Part shown: positions 22,281 through 33,700 of the stretch, piece by piece
How the letters are laid out: each line of letters starts with the position of its first letter
Position numbering within the stretch: the stretch's first letter is position 1
Origin: Prorocentrum cordatum
Taxonomy: Eukaryota > Sar > Dinophyceae > Prorocentrales > Prorocentraceae
Assembly (NCBI GenBank): GCA_963575745.1
Contig: CAUYUJ010018474.1
Coordinates: 1-64,000 of the forward strand
DNA length: 64,000 nucleotides
Direction: 5' to 3'
Notes under the pieces: model-generated
Told to the model about the DNA's origin: nothing
The model's input: the letters and a program-made list of their open reading frames with translations, nothing else
The model's database searches: none
Translations under genes and position numbers: made by a program

Positions 22281-23400
22281 CTCGACCCATTCCCCAGGAC
22301 CAGCTTTATATCCCGAGTCGTTTTTTGACTGTCCCGAGGCCCGGCGAGAGCCCCCAGGGGCCGAAATTTGCGAAAAAACTCCGTCCTGATTTTTGTCAAT
22401 ACGTTGCATCTCTGGGGCGGGCGCATCGAGGCAGCTGAGGCTATTGGGGTTCGGGGCAGTATCATGCTGAATGAGCAGCGGCAGCCCACAAGGGGGGGGT
22501 AAGCGCGAAGGGGGGCGGCCCTCCGAGTGGGCGGCAAGGCTGGCGCGCCCCGGCCATGACGCCGAGCTCGGCCACGCGGAGCTCGGCCAGGCCGACCTTC
22601 GGCCACACGCAAGAGGGAGCCTCTAATTATAAGGAGCTGAACTCTATACACCGACGTGTTTTCCGGCCCGCACTGAAATCCGCACAGGAAAGCGGATCTC
22701 CCCCGGGAAGACGGAAAAAGAATACACCACACCACCCCGACGTCGTCCCCGACCGTAAAAAAAGTCCTGGGATTGAGAAACAGCCCGCCACTGGTAATGT
22801 ATACGTTCCAGTTTCCGACTTTTGTGCGCGACCCCAGGGGTGGGGGCGCGTGGAGGCCTAACCTGAGAGCGCAAGACCGATGACTCCGTTGAGGGGCACG
22901 GCTGGTCCAGGCCCCCAGGAGAGCCACGAACTATACCGTATATGGCTACCTCCTGGGCCCTGGCGGTCCGTGCCCGCCGACAGGGACCCCCGCACGGGGG
23001 TGGCGGGAGCCCTGGAAATGAGCGACACCGCAAAGAGCACTCGAGGAGATGCCCGAGAGGCCAGAGGCCCACGGCGATGGATGCCTCACCACACAAGCGA
23101 GGCGCCAAATATCCGCTGGAAAACATGGACCGTCCGTGACTGGTCGTCGTGCGCTGGTCGTCCTATCTACACAAGAATGGGCTTGACGCCCCCCCTCTGA
23201 AGCATCGTGGTGCCATGCGTACTCTGCACACGGTGCCCACTTCCGGCACGGTGGCGGACCTGGCGGAACGATTGCCCTCACCTGTGGGGCGGGAGCTCGC
23301 ACGAGGCGACGCGCGCTCGCGCGCGCTCCGACGCCGACGAGACTCAGACGTGGAGCAAGAGCTGCGGCGTCCCCCAGGGAGTCAATCTCGCAAGTGTGCT
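22280..23400. other. Dispersed repeat copy then gene-less sequence
   Basis: 22285-22440 is the second copy of the repeat described at 10945. The rest, to 23400, contains open frames on both strands without recognisable domains. Confidence 0.4.
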
Positions 23401-23403
23401 TAG

Positions 23404-23551
23404 GTCGGGCATGTCCTTCTACAGGCACATTTGGAGGATGTCTTTTAATACACACGAGTATTCCTAAATAGTCAAGCGTAGTCGAAACGTCGTCCCCTGA
23501 CTATTGTTTGTCTACTCTTGAATTTTCCTCCTGTGGAGGGACATGCCCGAC
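23404..23551. mobile_element. Inverted-repeat element family 1, copy B (148 bp)
   Basis: Left end GTCGGGCATGTCCTTCTACA, right end CTGTGGAGGGACATGCCCGA; the two are inverted with a few mismatches. The interior includes AATAGTCAAGCGTAGTCGAA and CGTCCCCTGACTATTG, as in the other copies. It has no ORF and is probably mobilised in trans. Confidence 0.8.
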
Positions 23552-23730
23552 TCAAGAGTGCGCAATGCTGTCTCCCCGCTCGCCCGGCAGGGAGAGCAGG
23601 CCCACACCCGATCAGACGCAGACGGGCAGAGGCGAGAAAAGCCAGACGGGAACGCCTGCAGGGTGCGAGCACGCCCCCTGCCCCACCACCGGGCGAACGG
23701 AGAGAAAATTCGAGCGAAGAAGCTCCTGCA

Positions 23731-23880
23731 CCCTCCTCCTCCTCCTCCTCCTCCTCCTCCTCCTCCTCCTCCTCCTCCTCCTCTCCTCTTTCGTCCCCTC
23801 CTCCCCCCGTCACCCTCCTCCTCCCCCCGTCCTCCTCCTCCTTCTAATCCGCCTCCTCCTCCACCTCCTCCTCCTCCCTA
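23731..23880. repeat. CCT trinucleotide tract
   Basis: Almost uninterrupted CCT units at 23731-23785 continue as degenerate CCTCC sequence to 23880. The dispersed GGTCGGCGGCACTGGCCGCA repeat end follows at 23961. Confidence 0.85.
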
Positions 23881-24751
23881 CACCGCCCGCCCCATGTCCC
23901 GAGCCTGTGCCAGGGTCACCAACTGGTCGTGGTCGTGGTCGTCGTGGTGGTCGTCTTTCTGGGTCGGCGGCACTGGCCGCAAGGCCTTCGCAATAGTTGG
24001 GCCACTCTCGCCACCCACATACATGTACAAAATACTTACAACTGCAAGATTGCCACGGGTGACGCCGATGGGAGGAGAGTAGAACGGACAAGAGAGTTGG
24101 CTCAGCTCAGGTCGATGGACCTCATCGGACCAATTGGATGCAGAGGCGATCGTTCATCCATGATGCGACTTGCAAAACGACCCACTTGTTTTTTCAATTC
24201 GACTGGGCGATGAATCACAGACAATCCGAGATGTGCGTGCAGAACGAAATGCTGACGGGTCAAAGGTAGCGGCGATGGTTCCAACCACACAAGCTCGCAA
24301 CCTGACCGCAACTGCTGCGATGGAAAAGACGAAGAGTGGGCCCCGGCACGGAATGTCTTCAGCATCCGGGCCAGCCTTTGACAGCCTGCTCCCACGCCCT
24401 GGTGGCGATGGGAAACATGTAATACCACAGAGGAACCATGGGCCCTCCTCAGAGGCCCAGGAGGTGGGCTCTCTGATGACGGCCACCATCGCCCACCTCC
24501 CTGGCCCGGCGAGGGAGCGCGCGCGGCAGAGGGCGGCCGAAGCCACTCGGCTGGCGGGGGGCGCGGGCGGAGGGAGCGAGCCCCTGCGACGGGGGAAGGA
24601 CGTCGCTGCCCCCGAGCGTGGCCTGCCGCCCTGCGGGAGGGGCGCCGTGCCCGCCCCGACCCCTTTGCGCTCTCGCGCCCTCGGGCTCTCCATCGGGCTC
24701 TCTCCCGCGCTCTCGCGCTCTCTTGCGCTCCTGCGCGCGCCCTTCTGCGCG

Positions 24752-26296
24752 TCAGAGGCCGGCGCCGTGGCGCTCCGGGTCCGCTTCGCCAGCGCGCCCG
24801 CCCGCGCCCAGCGCGCCGCACTCCTCGGCGCCGCTCGGGAGCAGGAGCGCGCCAGCGCCCGCCGCGGTCAGAGCCAGCGCGCCGGCGGCCAGCATGGCGG
24901 GGAGCGCCAGCGTGGGCGCCACGAAGCTCTCCAGCGCCGCGAGCGTCATGTGGGTGAGCTGCTGGCCGATCACGAGGCCGCAGTTCAGCAGGGCCATCTG
25001 CATCGCGGTGCTGACGGGGAGCCCCTGCTCCTCGGCAGCCTTGTTGCTGGCGGCGATGAGGCCCCAGGGGATGCCGTGCGCGCCGACGCAGGGCAGCACC
25101 GACAGCGCCATGCAGGCCGTCGCGAAGGTGGCGTTGTGGTTCACGAAGAACGCGGCCGCGAAGCTGGTGCCCGCCCCGACGAAGATGCAGGCGGCGTAGG
25201 CGCCCTTGGGGGGCAGCGTGGTCCGGTGGAGGGCGACGACGAGGAGCAGGGTCATGAGCAGCATCAGCCACGACCCGCACTGCCCCGCGTACGCGAACGC
25301 CTCTTGGCCTGAGGCGTACAAGCGATGGGCCGCGGAGCCCGGGGGCGCGGCGGGATCGCCCGCGAACACGCAGAGGCCGAACCACTGCACGGAGTACGAG
25401 AACCACACCGTCGCTCCGACGAACACCAGGCAGTGCACGCCGGCCAGGTGCCGCAGCAGCGTGGAACTCCCCCGCACTGCCTCAAACACGTCCGAGACGG
25501 GGCTGCACTGCCTAGCGGCGCGGTCCCCCGCCAGCTGCGTCTCCGTGGCCGCACAGAGCATGACGGCGACCGCCACCGTAACAATGCAGCACACCACGGC
25601 CATGATCTCGAGCATGTGCTCCGAGAGGCTGTCGTTGCTGCCGTATTCCTTCATGATGGAGAAGCCGACTAGGGATCCGACCGCCTGGAAGCAGCTGACC
25701 AGCACCTGCACCTGCACCTGCTGACCGCTCGACGCGAGGTCCGCCACCAGCGCCCGCATGGGTGTCTGCAGCGCGTTGAGCGCGATGTCGGTCAGCCACA
25801 ACATGCAGGCCGCAAAGCCCGCGGCCGCGCCGGCGGGCACCAGCGCTGGGCTGGAGGCGAAGAGGAGCCCAGACACCCACAAGGCGCCGAGCGCGGCCAC
25901 GATGATGGGCCTCCTTCGCCCGTAGGGAGAGGTCGACGAGTCGGACAGCGCGCCCACCAGCGGGCAAGTGAAGAAGCCGCAGGTCGGGCCCGCTATGTTG
26001 TTGAGGGTGGCCCATGCGGGTCTCATCCCGAGCCCCACCAGGTAGGGGGCGCTGCACGACGTGGTGACCGACCGCACGACCGTGACCGACATGCACGGAA
26101 GCGCGACGAGGCTCAGCCGCCACAACGGCCACTCCTTCTGCGCTACCGCCTCGGCGGCCGGCCCTGATGGTTCTGTGCTGAGGAGGAAAACAGCGTCTCC
26201 CCCCCCCTTCGACCTCATCCGCAACGGCGTGCTAACGAGGGCGATTGAGCCCCCCTGCCCATTCGTCTGCGCCATCGCGCCGACCGCCGCCGACAT
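24752..26296 (-). CDS. Sucrose-transporter / SLC45-like permease (GPH family), intact single exon
   Basis: Predicted to move a sugar with a cation across a membrane. The 514-residue product has about 11-12 hydrophobic segments, the usual size for this family. After a polar N-terminus of about 55 residues comes the first helix (LSLVALPCMSVTVV). The signature loop between the second and third helices is SDSSTSPYGRRRPII (residues 118-132), very close to the SDxxTSxxGRRRPFI of plant sucrose transporters and SLC45 proteins. I chose the ATG at 26296: upstream codons in this frame look non-coding and lack any better ATG. A second Met lies 7 codons on. There is no intron, frameshift or internal stop, which stands out in this window. 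Substrate and membrane cannot be read from the sequence; maltose or a related disaccharide is equally possible. A CTTGAGCCA match lies upstream but is too short to call a spliced-leader relic. Confidence 0.85.
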   Translation of the reverse strand: MSAAVGAMAQTNGQGGSIALVSTPLRMRSKGGGDAVFLLSTEPSGPAAEAVAQKEWPLWRLSLVALPCMSVTVVRSVTTSCSAPYLVGLGMRPAWATLNNIAGPTCGFFTCPLVGALSDSSTSPYGRRRPIIVAALGALWVSGLLFASSPALVPAGAAAGFAACMLWLTDIALNALQTPMRALVADLASSGQQVQVQVLVSCFQAVGSLVGFSIMKEYGSNDSLSEHMLEIMAVVCCIVTVAVAVMLCAATETQLAGDRAARQCSPVSDVFEAVRGSSTLLRHLAGVHCLVFVGATVWFSYSVQWFGLCVFAGDPAAPPGSAAHRLYASGQEAFAYAGQCGSWLMLLMTLLLVVALHRTTLPPKGAYAACIFVGAGTSFAAAFFVNHNATFATACMALSVLPCVGAHGIPWGLIAASNKAAEEQGLPVSTAMQMALLNCGLVIGQQLTHMTLAALESFVAPTLALPAMLAAGALALTAAGAGALLLPSGAEECGALGAGGRAGEADPERHGAGL

Positions 26297-26750
26297 CTGA
26301 ATCGGCACTCCCCCTTGACAGCCACGGCTTGCCCGCTCGCACGCGTTCGGGCTGTGGACGAAGGTTGGAATGCGGCGGCTCGGCGTCCAGTAGGCCTTGA
26401 GCCACGAGCGGCGACCAAGACGAGACGTCACACGAGAGTGAGCGGACGCGACGAGCTGGCGACCAGCTTGGCACGCAAGGCATACGCATGAAACTGAGCT
26501 CTCGAGAGAGGGTCTGTGACACTCGAATCAGGAACACGACGGGCCGTCGAAAGGCAAAACGCAGAAACAAAAACACCCAATTGACGTTGTCGGAAGCCTT
26601 TGACCGAAGTGGGACAGCTCACGAGATTGTGTTTTATTATCAGCCCTCATGGGTTGTTCTCGTTTTGAATAACGCACAGGGTAGCGTCTTCTCCTCCCGC
26701 CTCCCTCCTTAACTTCCCTTCTGCCTCTTACCTGGCCCTGTCCTGTCAGC
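26297..26750. promoter_or_regulatory. Upstream region of the permease gene (no defined promoter motif)
   Basis: About 450 bp between the permease start and the minisatellite at 26.75 kb would contain the 5' untranslated region and promoter. No TATA box is seen, as expected for dinoflagellates. A slightly T-rich segment (GTGTTTTATTATCAGC) lies at 26630-26645. The call is positional only. Confidence 0.3.
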
Positions 26751-26754
26751 CTGC

Positions 26755-27735
26755 CTCTTGCCTCGCCATCCCTGTGGGGCTGCGAGGTGTGAAATTGTCC
26801 TCACTTTCGAGGGCTGCTTGAGGGGGACGCCATAGTGGGGGCCTACGCAGATTCAGATTAGACCTCGTCATCCCTGGGGGGGCCGCGAAGTGTGAAACTG
26901 TCCGCACTGTCGAGGGCGGCTTGAGGGGCGCCAAAATTTGAAACTTCCCCCACGTTCGACGGCTGCTGGGGGGGAGCACAATCAGTGCCTACGCAGTTTC
27001 AAATGAAACCTCGCCATTCCTGGGAAGCTGCGAAGTGCGAAACTGTCCTCACTTCAGAAGGCTGCTGGGGGGGCAGCACAGTCGGGGCCTGCGCAGATTC
27101 AGATTAGACCTCGCCATCCCCGGGGGGCTGCGAGGTGCGAAACCGTCCCCACTCCCGAAAGCTGCTGGGGGGCATGGTCGGAACCTGCACAGATTCAGAT
27201 TGTATCTCGGCATCCCTGGGAAGCTGGGAAATGTAGAATTGCACCCGGCTTCGGTGGCTGCTTTGAGGGGGGTGGGGGGGGGCAGCACCACCGGGGCCCA
27301 CGCAGGTTCAGATTCGACATCGCCATCCCTGGGGGGCTGCGCAGCGCAAAAGATTGTCACCACTTTCGAGGGCGGCTGCTGGGGGGGGGGGCAGCCGCGT
27401 CAGGGCCTGCGCAGATCCAGATTAGACTTTGCCAACCTCGGGGGTTGCGGGGGAAGCTGGCTCCACGTCCGAGGGCTGCCTAGGGGGTAGGGGGGGGGGG
27501 CAGCAGGGGGCCTGCACACATTCAGATTCGGCCTCGCCATCCCTGGGGGGGCCGCGAAGTGCGAAGCTGTCTTCACGTTTGAAGGCTGCTGGGGGGGTGG
27601 GGGGGCAGCACAGCCAGGGCCTGCACATAATTGGACCTCGCCGTTCCTGGGGAGGTGCGAAGTGTGGAAATGGCTCCACTTTCGAGGGCTGCGGGGGGGC
27701 AGCACAGCGGGGTTCTCCGCATATCCCACCAGCCC
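26755..27735. repeat. Minisatellite, ~9 units of ~90-145 bp
   Basis: CCTCGCCATCCCTGGGG or close variants recur at about 26761, 26864, 27010, 27109, 27202, 27330, 27530 and 27636. Each is followed by CTGCGAAGTGNGAAACTGTC, an ACTTTCGAGGGCTGCTG-type block, GGGGGCAGCAC and GCAGATTCAGATTAGA. Units vary in length, mainly through G runs. No coding role is inferred. Confidence 0.85.
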
Positions 27736-27739
27736 TCTG

Positions 27740-28370
27740 GCGTAGGTGGTTTGACAAACTTTGTCTTCTCTCCGCCACAACCCCTGCTTCCCCTGCGCGG
27801 GAGGGGGGTTTCATCACGAAGTGGTTTTTGACAGAAGCGGCGGGGATGGTGGCGCATGGCCTGCTGCGTGCAGGCCCACCAAACACTATGATGGGTATTG
27901 GTTTCGACAGGGATGGTGGGTGCAGGCACGTTCCCCGACGTGTGCTGTCACGTGCGCTGGCGCATCTGACACGCTCTGCACGTACCCCGAACGTGGTGTA
28001 CCTGGCGCGGCTGGAACATGCGGCACACCTGGCGCATGTCGAGCACGTAGTGCATCCGGCGCACCAGGCGTGCCTGGCACGCTCGGGCACAAAGGATGCC
28101 TGGCGCGCGTGGCGCGCCTGGCACGCCTTTCGCAAATAGCCCCAGCGTCGCGCACGTGGGATCGGTTTTGGTTCCCACCAGCTGCCGCCCATCCAAAGAC
28201 GACCGCTGACATGCTCAGGCTCGGGTGTTACTTATGTGTTTGGAGGGCGGGTGGGAATGAGCTAGACGGCTTGTTACCTAGGAAGGTGTCTTGTCTCCCC
28301 CCCATGCCCCCATGCCCCTTCCACTGGGCCTGGGAAAGGAGGCGGACCGGGTAGTTGGAGCGCCGAAATA
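27740..28370. repeat. Degenerate ~15-bp minisatellite (GCGCACCTGGCGCATG-like) and flanks
   Basis: Between 27950 and 28130 the words CTGGCGCATG, ACCTGGCGCG and CCAGGCGTGCCTGGCAC recur at about 12-15-bp spacing, giving peptides such as LARLEHAAHLAHVEHV in one frame. The flanks at 27740-27950 and 28140-28370 show no recognised feature. Confidence 0.6.
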
Positions 28371-28375
28371 ACCCA

Positions 28376-28980
28376 AGATGGCCCCCAGAGGGCCTCAGAG
28401 AGCTCAAGATGGCCTCCGAGCTGGCTCGAGAGGCCTCAATATGATTCAAAATAGCCTCCGACACACATCCAGGAGGCCGCAAGACGGCCCAAAAAAGGGT
28501 TTCCAGTGCCCTTCAAAATCCTTCAAAACCTATGGGAAATCAATGTTATTTGCCTTCCCGCCCTTTCGCTTCCGGTGGGCTTTTGAAGCCCCAGAATGGC
28601 CCCCAGACGGCCCAAGAAAGCACCAAAAGATCCCAAAAGGGCCCCAAGAGGGCTCCACAAAGCGCCCAAGAACGCTCCAAAACGCCACATGAGGGCCCCA
28701 ACACGCTCTTTTTAGCATCAGGAGGGGGGGGGGGGGGGGGGGGGGGGGGCTGAATGTGACCCCCCCCCTTCTGTTTGGGGAGCGGGGCCCAAGAGGCTTC
28801 CCAGACCAATCCAAAAAAAAACCAGGAGGGCCCTCGAATCCTTCGAATGAACCCCAAGAGGGCCCAAAAAGTGGCCCAAGAGGCCCAACACAGGGGGGCT
28901 TCAGAGAGCCCCGAAGCTCAGGATGGCTTCCAACGACCTCTAACCGAATATGGCTCAAGATAGCCTCCAAGAGGCCTCAT
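28376..28980. repeat. 11-bp periodic array (CCAAGA orientation)
   Basis: From about 28605 the sequence divides exactly into consecutive 11-mers (CCCAGACGGCC, CAAGAAAGCAC, CAAAAGATCCC, AAAAGGGCCCC, AAGAGGGCTCC and so on). Unique sequence at 28500-28560 contains CCTTCAAAACCTATGGGAAA, the counterpart of the insert at 550-575 in the first array. A run of 28 or more G at 28723-28749 interrupts the array. Confidence 0.8.
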
Positions 28981-29153
28981 GCAAGCCTCCGATCGTTTTT
29001 TCGCCAGCGCGCAGGAATGCCAGGCGCCGTCAAGAAACGCGGCTAACGAGCAGCGGACTAAATTCAGCACGAGAGCGCACAGGAGCGAACTACGCTGCGG
29101 CTCAAGAGACGCGGTGGACCTAGCGGAGTCACTGGTCGAGGTGCAGCACCGAA

Positions 29154-29525
29154 ATGGCGAAATTCATGCAGTCCACGTACACGAAGACGACGAACGGGCG
29201 TGCAAGCGCTCAACGGAAGAGTACCGGATCGCCAAGAGGGGGAGCGTGCCAGCGGCGGAAGCGCCACCACGGCGGGGGAGCAGGAGAAGCGACGCCAAGG
29301 CAACACAACGGCAGCGAAGGCGACGAGCCAGCGAAAAAGGCTACGTCCAGAACTGGAAGCGGCGGCGCCCAAGCCAGGGGTACAGGTCGACCCTGGGGGA
29401 AGCGGCGTGGGGGAGGACCGAGCGTCCGTCGACCCCGAGCGGGCGGGGGCGGCGACCACGGGCGAGTCGCAGGCCCGAGAGCCCAGGGGCACCCCGAAAT
29501 GGATGGGGCAAGCAGGCCAGCCTCA
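29154..29525 (+). other. Possible exon with splice-donor-like end
   Basis: In the frame starting at 29200 the peptide (EKRRQGNTTAAKATSQRKR, LRPELEAAAPKPGVQVDP, GAATTGESQAREPRGTPKWM) is rich in Ala, Gly, Lys, Glu and Thr and reads more like a disordered protein segment than like a repeat. It ends at CAGGTTAGTAAGT (29525-29537), a good GT donor, directly before a long CCT tract typical of introns in this window. No family is recognised and no partner exon was found. Confidence 0.3.
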
Positions 29526-29574
29526 GGTTAGTAAGTCCACAACTGATGGAGGCGGAATGTCGCATTCAAGCGGA

Positions 29575-29960
29575 GGTTCGCCCTCTTCCCTCCCCCTCCT
29601 CCTCTGTCCTCCCTTGCCTTTCTCATTCTCCTCCGCCTCCCCCATCCTTCCTCTCTCTCCTCTTCCTCCCCTCCTCATTCCTCCTCCTCCTCATCCTCCT
29701 CCTCCTCCTCTTCCTCCTCCTCCTCCTCCTCCTCCTCCTCCTCCTTCTCCTCCTCCTCCTCCTCCTGTCCTCCTCCTCCTCCTCCTCCTCCTCCTCCTCC
29801 TCCTCCTCCTCCTCCTCCTACTTCCTCTTATTCGCTCTCCTGGTGTAAACGGCCGACGGCCGACCCTCCTCCTCCTCCTCCTCCTCCTCCTCCTCCTCGT
29901 CTTCCCCCTCCACCTTCTTTCTCCTTCTCCCTCCTCCCTCTCGGCTTCGGCCCGAGCGGC
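29575..29960. repeat. Long CCT/CTC tract
   Basis: CCT units dominate 29575-29820 and 29865-29935, separated by about 45 bp of unique sequence. A purine-rich counterpart (GGAGGAGGAGG) begins at 30077, so the two can pair. Confidence 0.85.
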
Positions 29961-30720
29961 TGCCCCCCCCGGGCGGCGGCGGCGCCTCGCGGGCCGCGGG
30001 CTGCGGCTGCGGCGATGAGGCCACCGCGGGGGGCCAACGACGGGATGAGGATGAATGGGGGAAGTAACAGCGAGAAGAAGGAGGAGGAGGAGGTCGAGGA
30101 GCACTGACAAGAGAAGAGACGAGGGGGGAGGAAGAGCAGCAGGAGGGAGAAGGAGGAGGACGAGTGACAGAGAAGAGCAGCAGGAGAGAGAAGGATGAGG
30201 AGGAGTTATCCAGAGCAGAGCGCCACGCACGAGCGGCATCGTGAGCAGCAGCCGTCCACACGCGTTCCGTGAGGGATCGATGTGCACTTCGCCGTTTGAT
30301 CGGCCACGGAGCGTCTCGTGCCGTTGCCCACTAGTGGGCAGCATCAGGGCCGCGATGCACCGAGGCTGATCAATCGTCGCAGTGCGCATCGAACCCTCCC
30401 ATTCAAGACTAGAGGAGGGCTGGGGGCCAAAAGGGGTCGAGTCTTGTACAGTCCGCACCCCAGCTCTCTGAGCCGTGAGTTACCACGCAACTCAAAAAAT
30501 ACACAAACTTACCTACGAGTGATGCGACCTCCGTCCTACCTCCTCCTCCTCCTTCTTATCCTCCTCCTTCTCCTCCTCATCCTCTTCCTTCTCCTGCGCT
30601 CCCCTCCTCTTCCTCATTCCTGTCCCGGGCTACCTCTTCCTCCTCCCCTGACCCTGACCCTCCTTGTCATCCATTCCTCCACGTAAGAATCTACTCTGAC
30701 TGCGTGGCCGGGCCGCCAGG
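29960..30720. other. Gene-less stretch downstream of the minus-strand gene
   Basis: It contains AGGAGG-rich sequence (30075-30205) and a CCTCCTCC tract (30536-30660). It would include the 3' untranslated region of the gene ending at 30722. No other feature is seen. Confidence 0.4.
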
Positions 30721-30721
30721 C

Positions 30722-33700
30722 CTACTTCAGCAGGTGCAGGTAGTCGCACTTGGAGACGCCCTCCATCGCCTTCTCCAACGCGGTCACCTGCGGCGTGGTC
30801 TGGCTCTGGTTGGCGCCGGTGTCGGTTGCCGCTGACTTCGCCGTCAGCACCTCATCGTACCTTGCAGCCATGCCGAGACCGCCGATGACGTCGCTCGAAG
30901 ACTTGACGGCACCCTTGGAGTCCTTGCCCTTGCCCTTGCCCTTGCTCTTCTCAGCCTTTTCACCTGGGATCACGGCCCTGTTCAATTTCAGGGGCGCCTT
31001 CTGGCAAAGGGCGTGCGCCGTGGGTCCCAGATAAAAGACCCGCACTGGGACCTTCGAAATGTCGCCATCAGGACCACTGCACAGATACTCTGGGAGCTCG
31101 AACTCGATGATGTTGACGTTCACTGCCAAGATTGGAGTCACGGTTGAGGGCGGGGCGGCGGCCTCCGCGCCCGTCGAGCCCGTCGAGCTCTTGCGCTTCC
31201 TGCCCCCTTTCCCCTTCGCCTGCTGCACCTGCTGCTGCTCTGCGTCCTCGACGGTCTCGACCATCCACGAGGGGATGGGGCAGGGCCCCGCGATGTCATG
31301 CTCAGCGGGGTTATAGTTCAAGAACAGCGGGATCTGGATGGCGCTCTCGTCCTCGCCATCAGGCGTAAGCCCAGCGATCGTGACAATGTGGAACGAAGAC
31401 GCCTTGCCCCTGGTAGGCTCGACGTTGCCAGCGAAGTACAGCGTGAAATTCTCTGCGAGCTCCCTCGTAGAAACCAGGGTGGCAGCCGGGGCCTTTCCAG
31501 CGCCGGCTCCCGAGGGCGGCAAGACTTCGACATCCACGTGCTCAAAAATGTCGTCCTCTGGTTGGAAGGCCAAGTTGAACAGCTCCGACTCCAGGTGCGT
31601 GGCCAACTGCTTCACGAAGGCCGCGGTGATCTCGTGCTCAGGCAGCTTGAGGATGCAAGGTGTGGCGCCCCACGTGGAGTGCGCCACCGCTTGCGCCGCC
31701 CTCAGACGTTCCCCTTTCAAGTTTCCCACCAGGGAGGCGCTCTGGTGGCCCATCAGCTCGGAGAGCGTTCCCAGGCGCAACGCGCTGGGCTGCGGCGGCG
31801 CCGCCTCCACAAGCTGCAGGGCGGGGGCGGCGGCGGCGGTGGCGGAAGTAGTAGTTGATTCCGCCTCCAGCTCCGCGATCTGCTTCTCGAACTCCTCCTG
31901 GGCTGCCTTGCTGGCCTCCGCGATGCCGAACACGGTCTGCACGGTGGCGCTCAACTGCGCCATCTCGAGGAACTTCGGGTCGGTTGCCGTCTTCTCGGGG
32001 TCTGCGATGGCCTTAGCCGCGATCGAGTCCAGAATCATGGCCCACACAGAGATCCACACTGAGCGGCCACGGCCCGCTGTTCGCAAGTCCAGCACTTGAA
32101 GCTCAGAAAAGAGGAGATCTTTCTGCACCTCCGCCTTGAGCACAGACATCAAGGAATCCACTGCTTCTGGCTGCAGGGCGTCGCCACCGCCTTGCGAAGT
32201 CGTCCATGAGATGCCCTTGGACTTGGAACGGGCCAGCACGGAGCAGGTGACCTCTGCCATGAGCTTGGCGCGGAGAGACAGGTAGCCCTGCGCAGTCTCC
32301 AAGTCCAGGAGCTCGTCAACCACCTGGGCATCGGTATAAAGGAGAAGAGTCCGAAGGGAGAACAGACCAGGGCATCAGCATGAAGGCATGTACCAACTTG
32401 CTTTTTTTCATGGCTCTGGGCCCCAGTGGGGCCCCGGGCTCCGCCAGAGTTCATCGTCACATATCCTGGCCATATCCTCCCTTCGGCTCCTCTCCCTTAC
32501 GCCGCTGCCACCTCTGGCGAGGAGAAGTTGGGGTAGGCTTCGGCGTCAGCCCAGACGAACGCAATCTTGGGGATAGGGTCCATGTACTCGTCCTCCATCG
32601 TCGGCAGCCCGACGCTGGAGATCGCCTTGGTGATCCAGGTGATAATGTTAGCGAGCGGCTGTTTGACGTTGCTCGCATTCCTCCTGTAGATCTCATCCTT
32701 CATGTCATGCTCGAAGCCCTTCCAAGTCTGCTGGCTGACCTCCATGAAGCACGGCAAAAAAGTCACGGGCGTGTCATGTGGATTCGCATCCAAGAAGGTG
32801 CGAAGGGTCTCGCAGAACTGCTCATCTCCGAACGCCGTGTCTATGGCAATCTCCATGGCTGTCTGGGGGGCACGATCTTGGGCATCCTCAGAAGAATCCT
32901 GACGGTCAGGGATCAACATTTTCTTGAGCTTGTCTGTCGTCAACCTCTTGGCCTCATCTCTCACCGCGCACCAGCCCGAGACCCTCTTCCTGGACCCCTC
33001 GAAGATCAACTGAGGAGACGAAGGAGGGGGGTCACCGGCCATGGGATGAGGAGAAAGGAGGAGAGGGGAATATGATGATTATAAGGATGACGGCGGGATC
33101 GGATGAGGACGGATATAGGGATAAGGATGATGGGCATAAGAAAGGGTAGAGAGGGGGGCAGAGATGAGAGGGACGAGGGGGGGAGGGGAGGAGGGCCGAG
33201 GAGGGGAGTGAGGACGATGGGCGAGGGGAGGAGGGAAGGAGGAGGAAGCCTCCCCATTGCCGTTCCAGGCGAACTCGAAGCTGATCCTGATGAACATCCT
33301 CTTCGCCTGGCTGGGGAGCAGAGGACGGGACCGCCCGGGCGGGGGGGGCCGAGGGGAGGGGAGGGAGGGCTGCCCTCTCCTCCTCCCAACTTCCTCCCTC
33401 CTCTCTCCTCCCTCCTTCCCTCCCTCCTCTCCTCCTCTTCTTCCTCCTCCTCCTCCTCCTTGTGCTCCTCGTGTTTTTCCTCCTCCTCCTCCTCCTCCTC
33501 TTCCTCCCTCCTCCTCCTCCTCCTCCTCCTCCTCCTCCTCCTCCTCCTCCTCCTCCTCCTCCCAGTGGCCTTCTCCACCGAGCCATTCTCGGTCGCCGTA
33601 GTGCGCATAGCAGAAGTGACGCCCTTGCTGCCCATGGCATCGGACACCGCCGCGTTCATCGCCAGGATGACGTCCTCGAGCCAGGAAATCCGCATCCCAG

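Noticed and set aside
24154-25724. Long frames on the plus strand and other minus frames over the permease gene
   Set aside because: Shadows of the GC-rich permease coding sequence; they have no domains and codon-position bias favours the permease frame.
26395-26405. Spliced-leader relic (CTTGAGCCA, reverse complement of TGGCTCAAG) upstream of the permease
   Set aside because: Only nine bases match the end of the dinoflagellate spliced leader and the next bases disagree; TGGCTCAAG also occurs by chance in 11-bp arrays (for example 28957).
27429-28139. 236-codon plus-strand frame with LAR/LAH/EHV peptides
   Set aside because: It spans two different minisatellites and its composition follows them.
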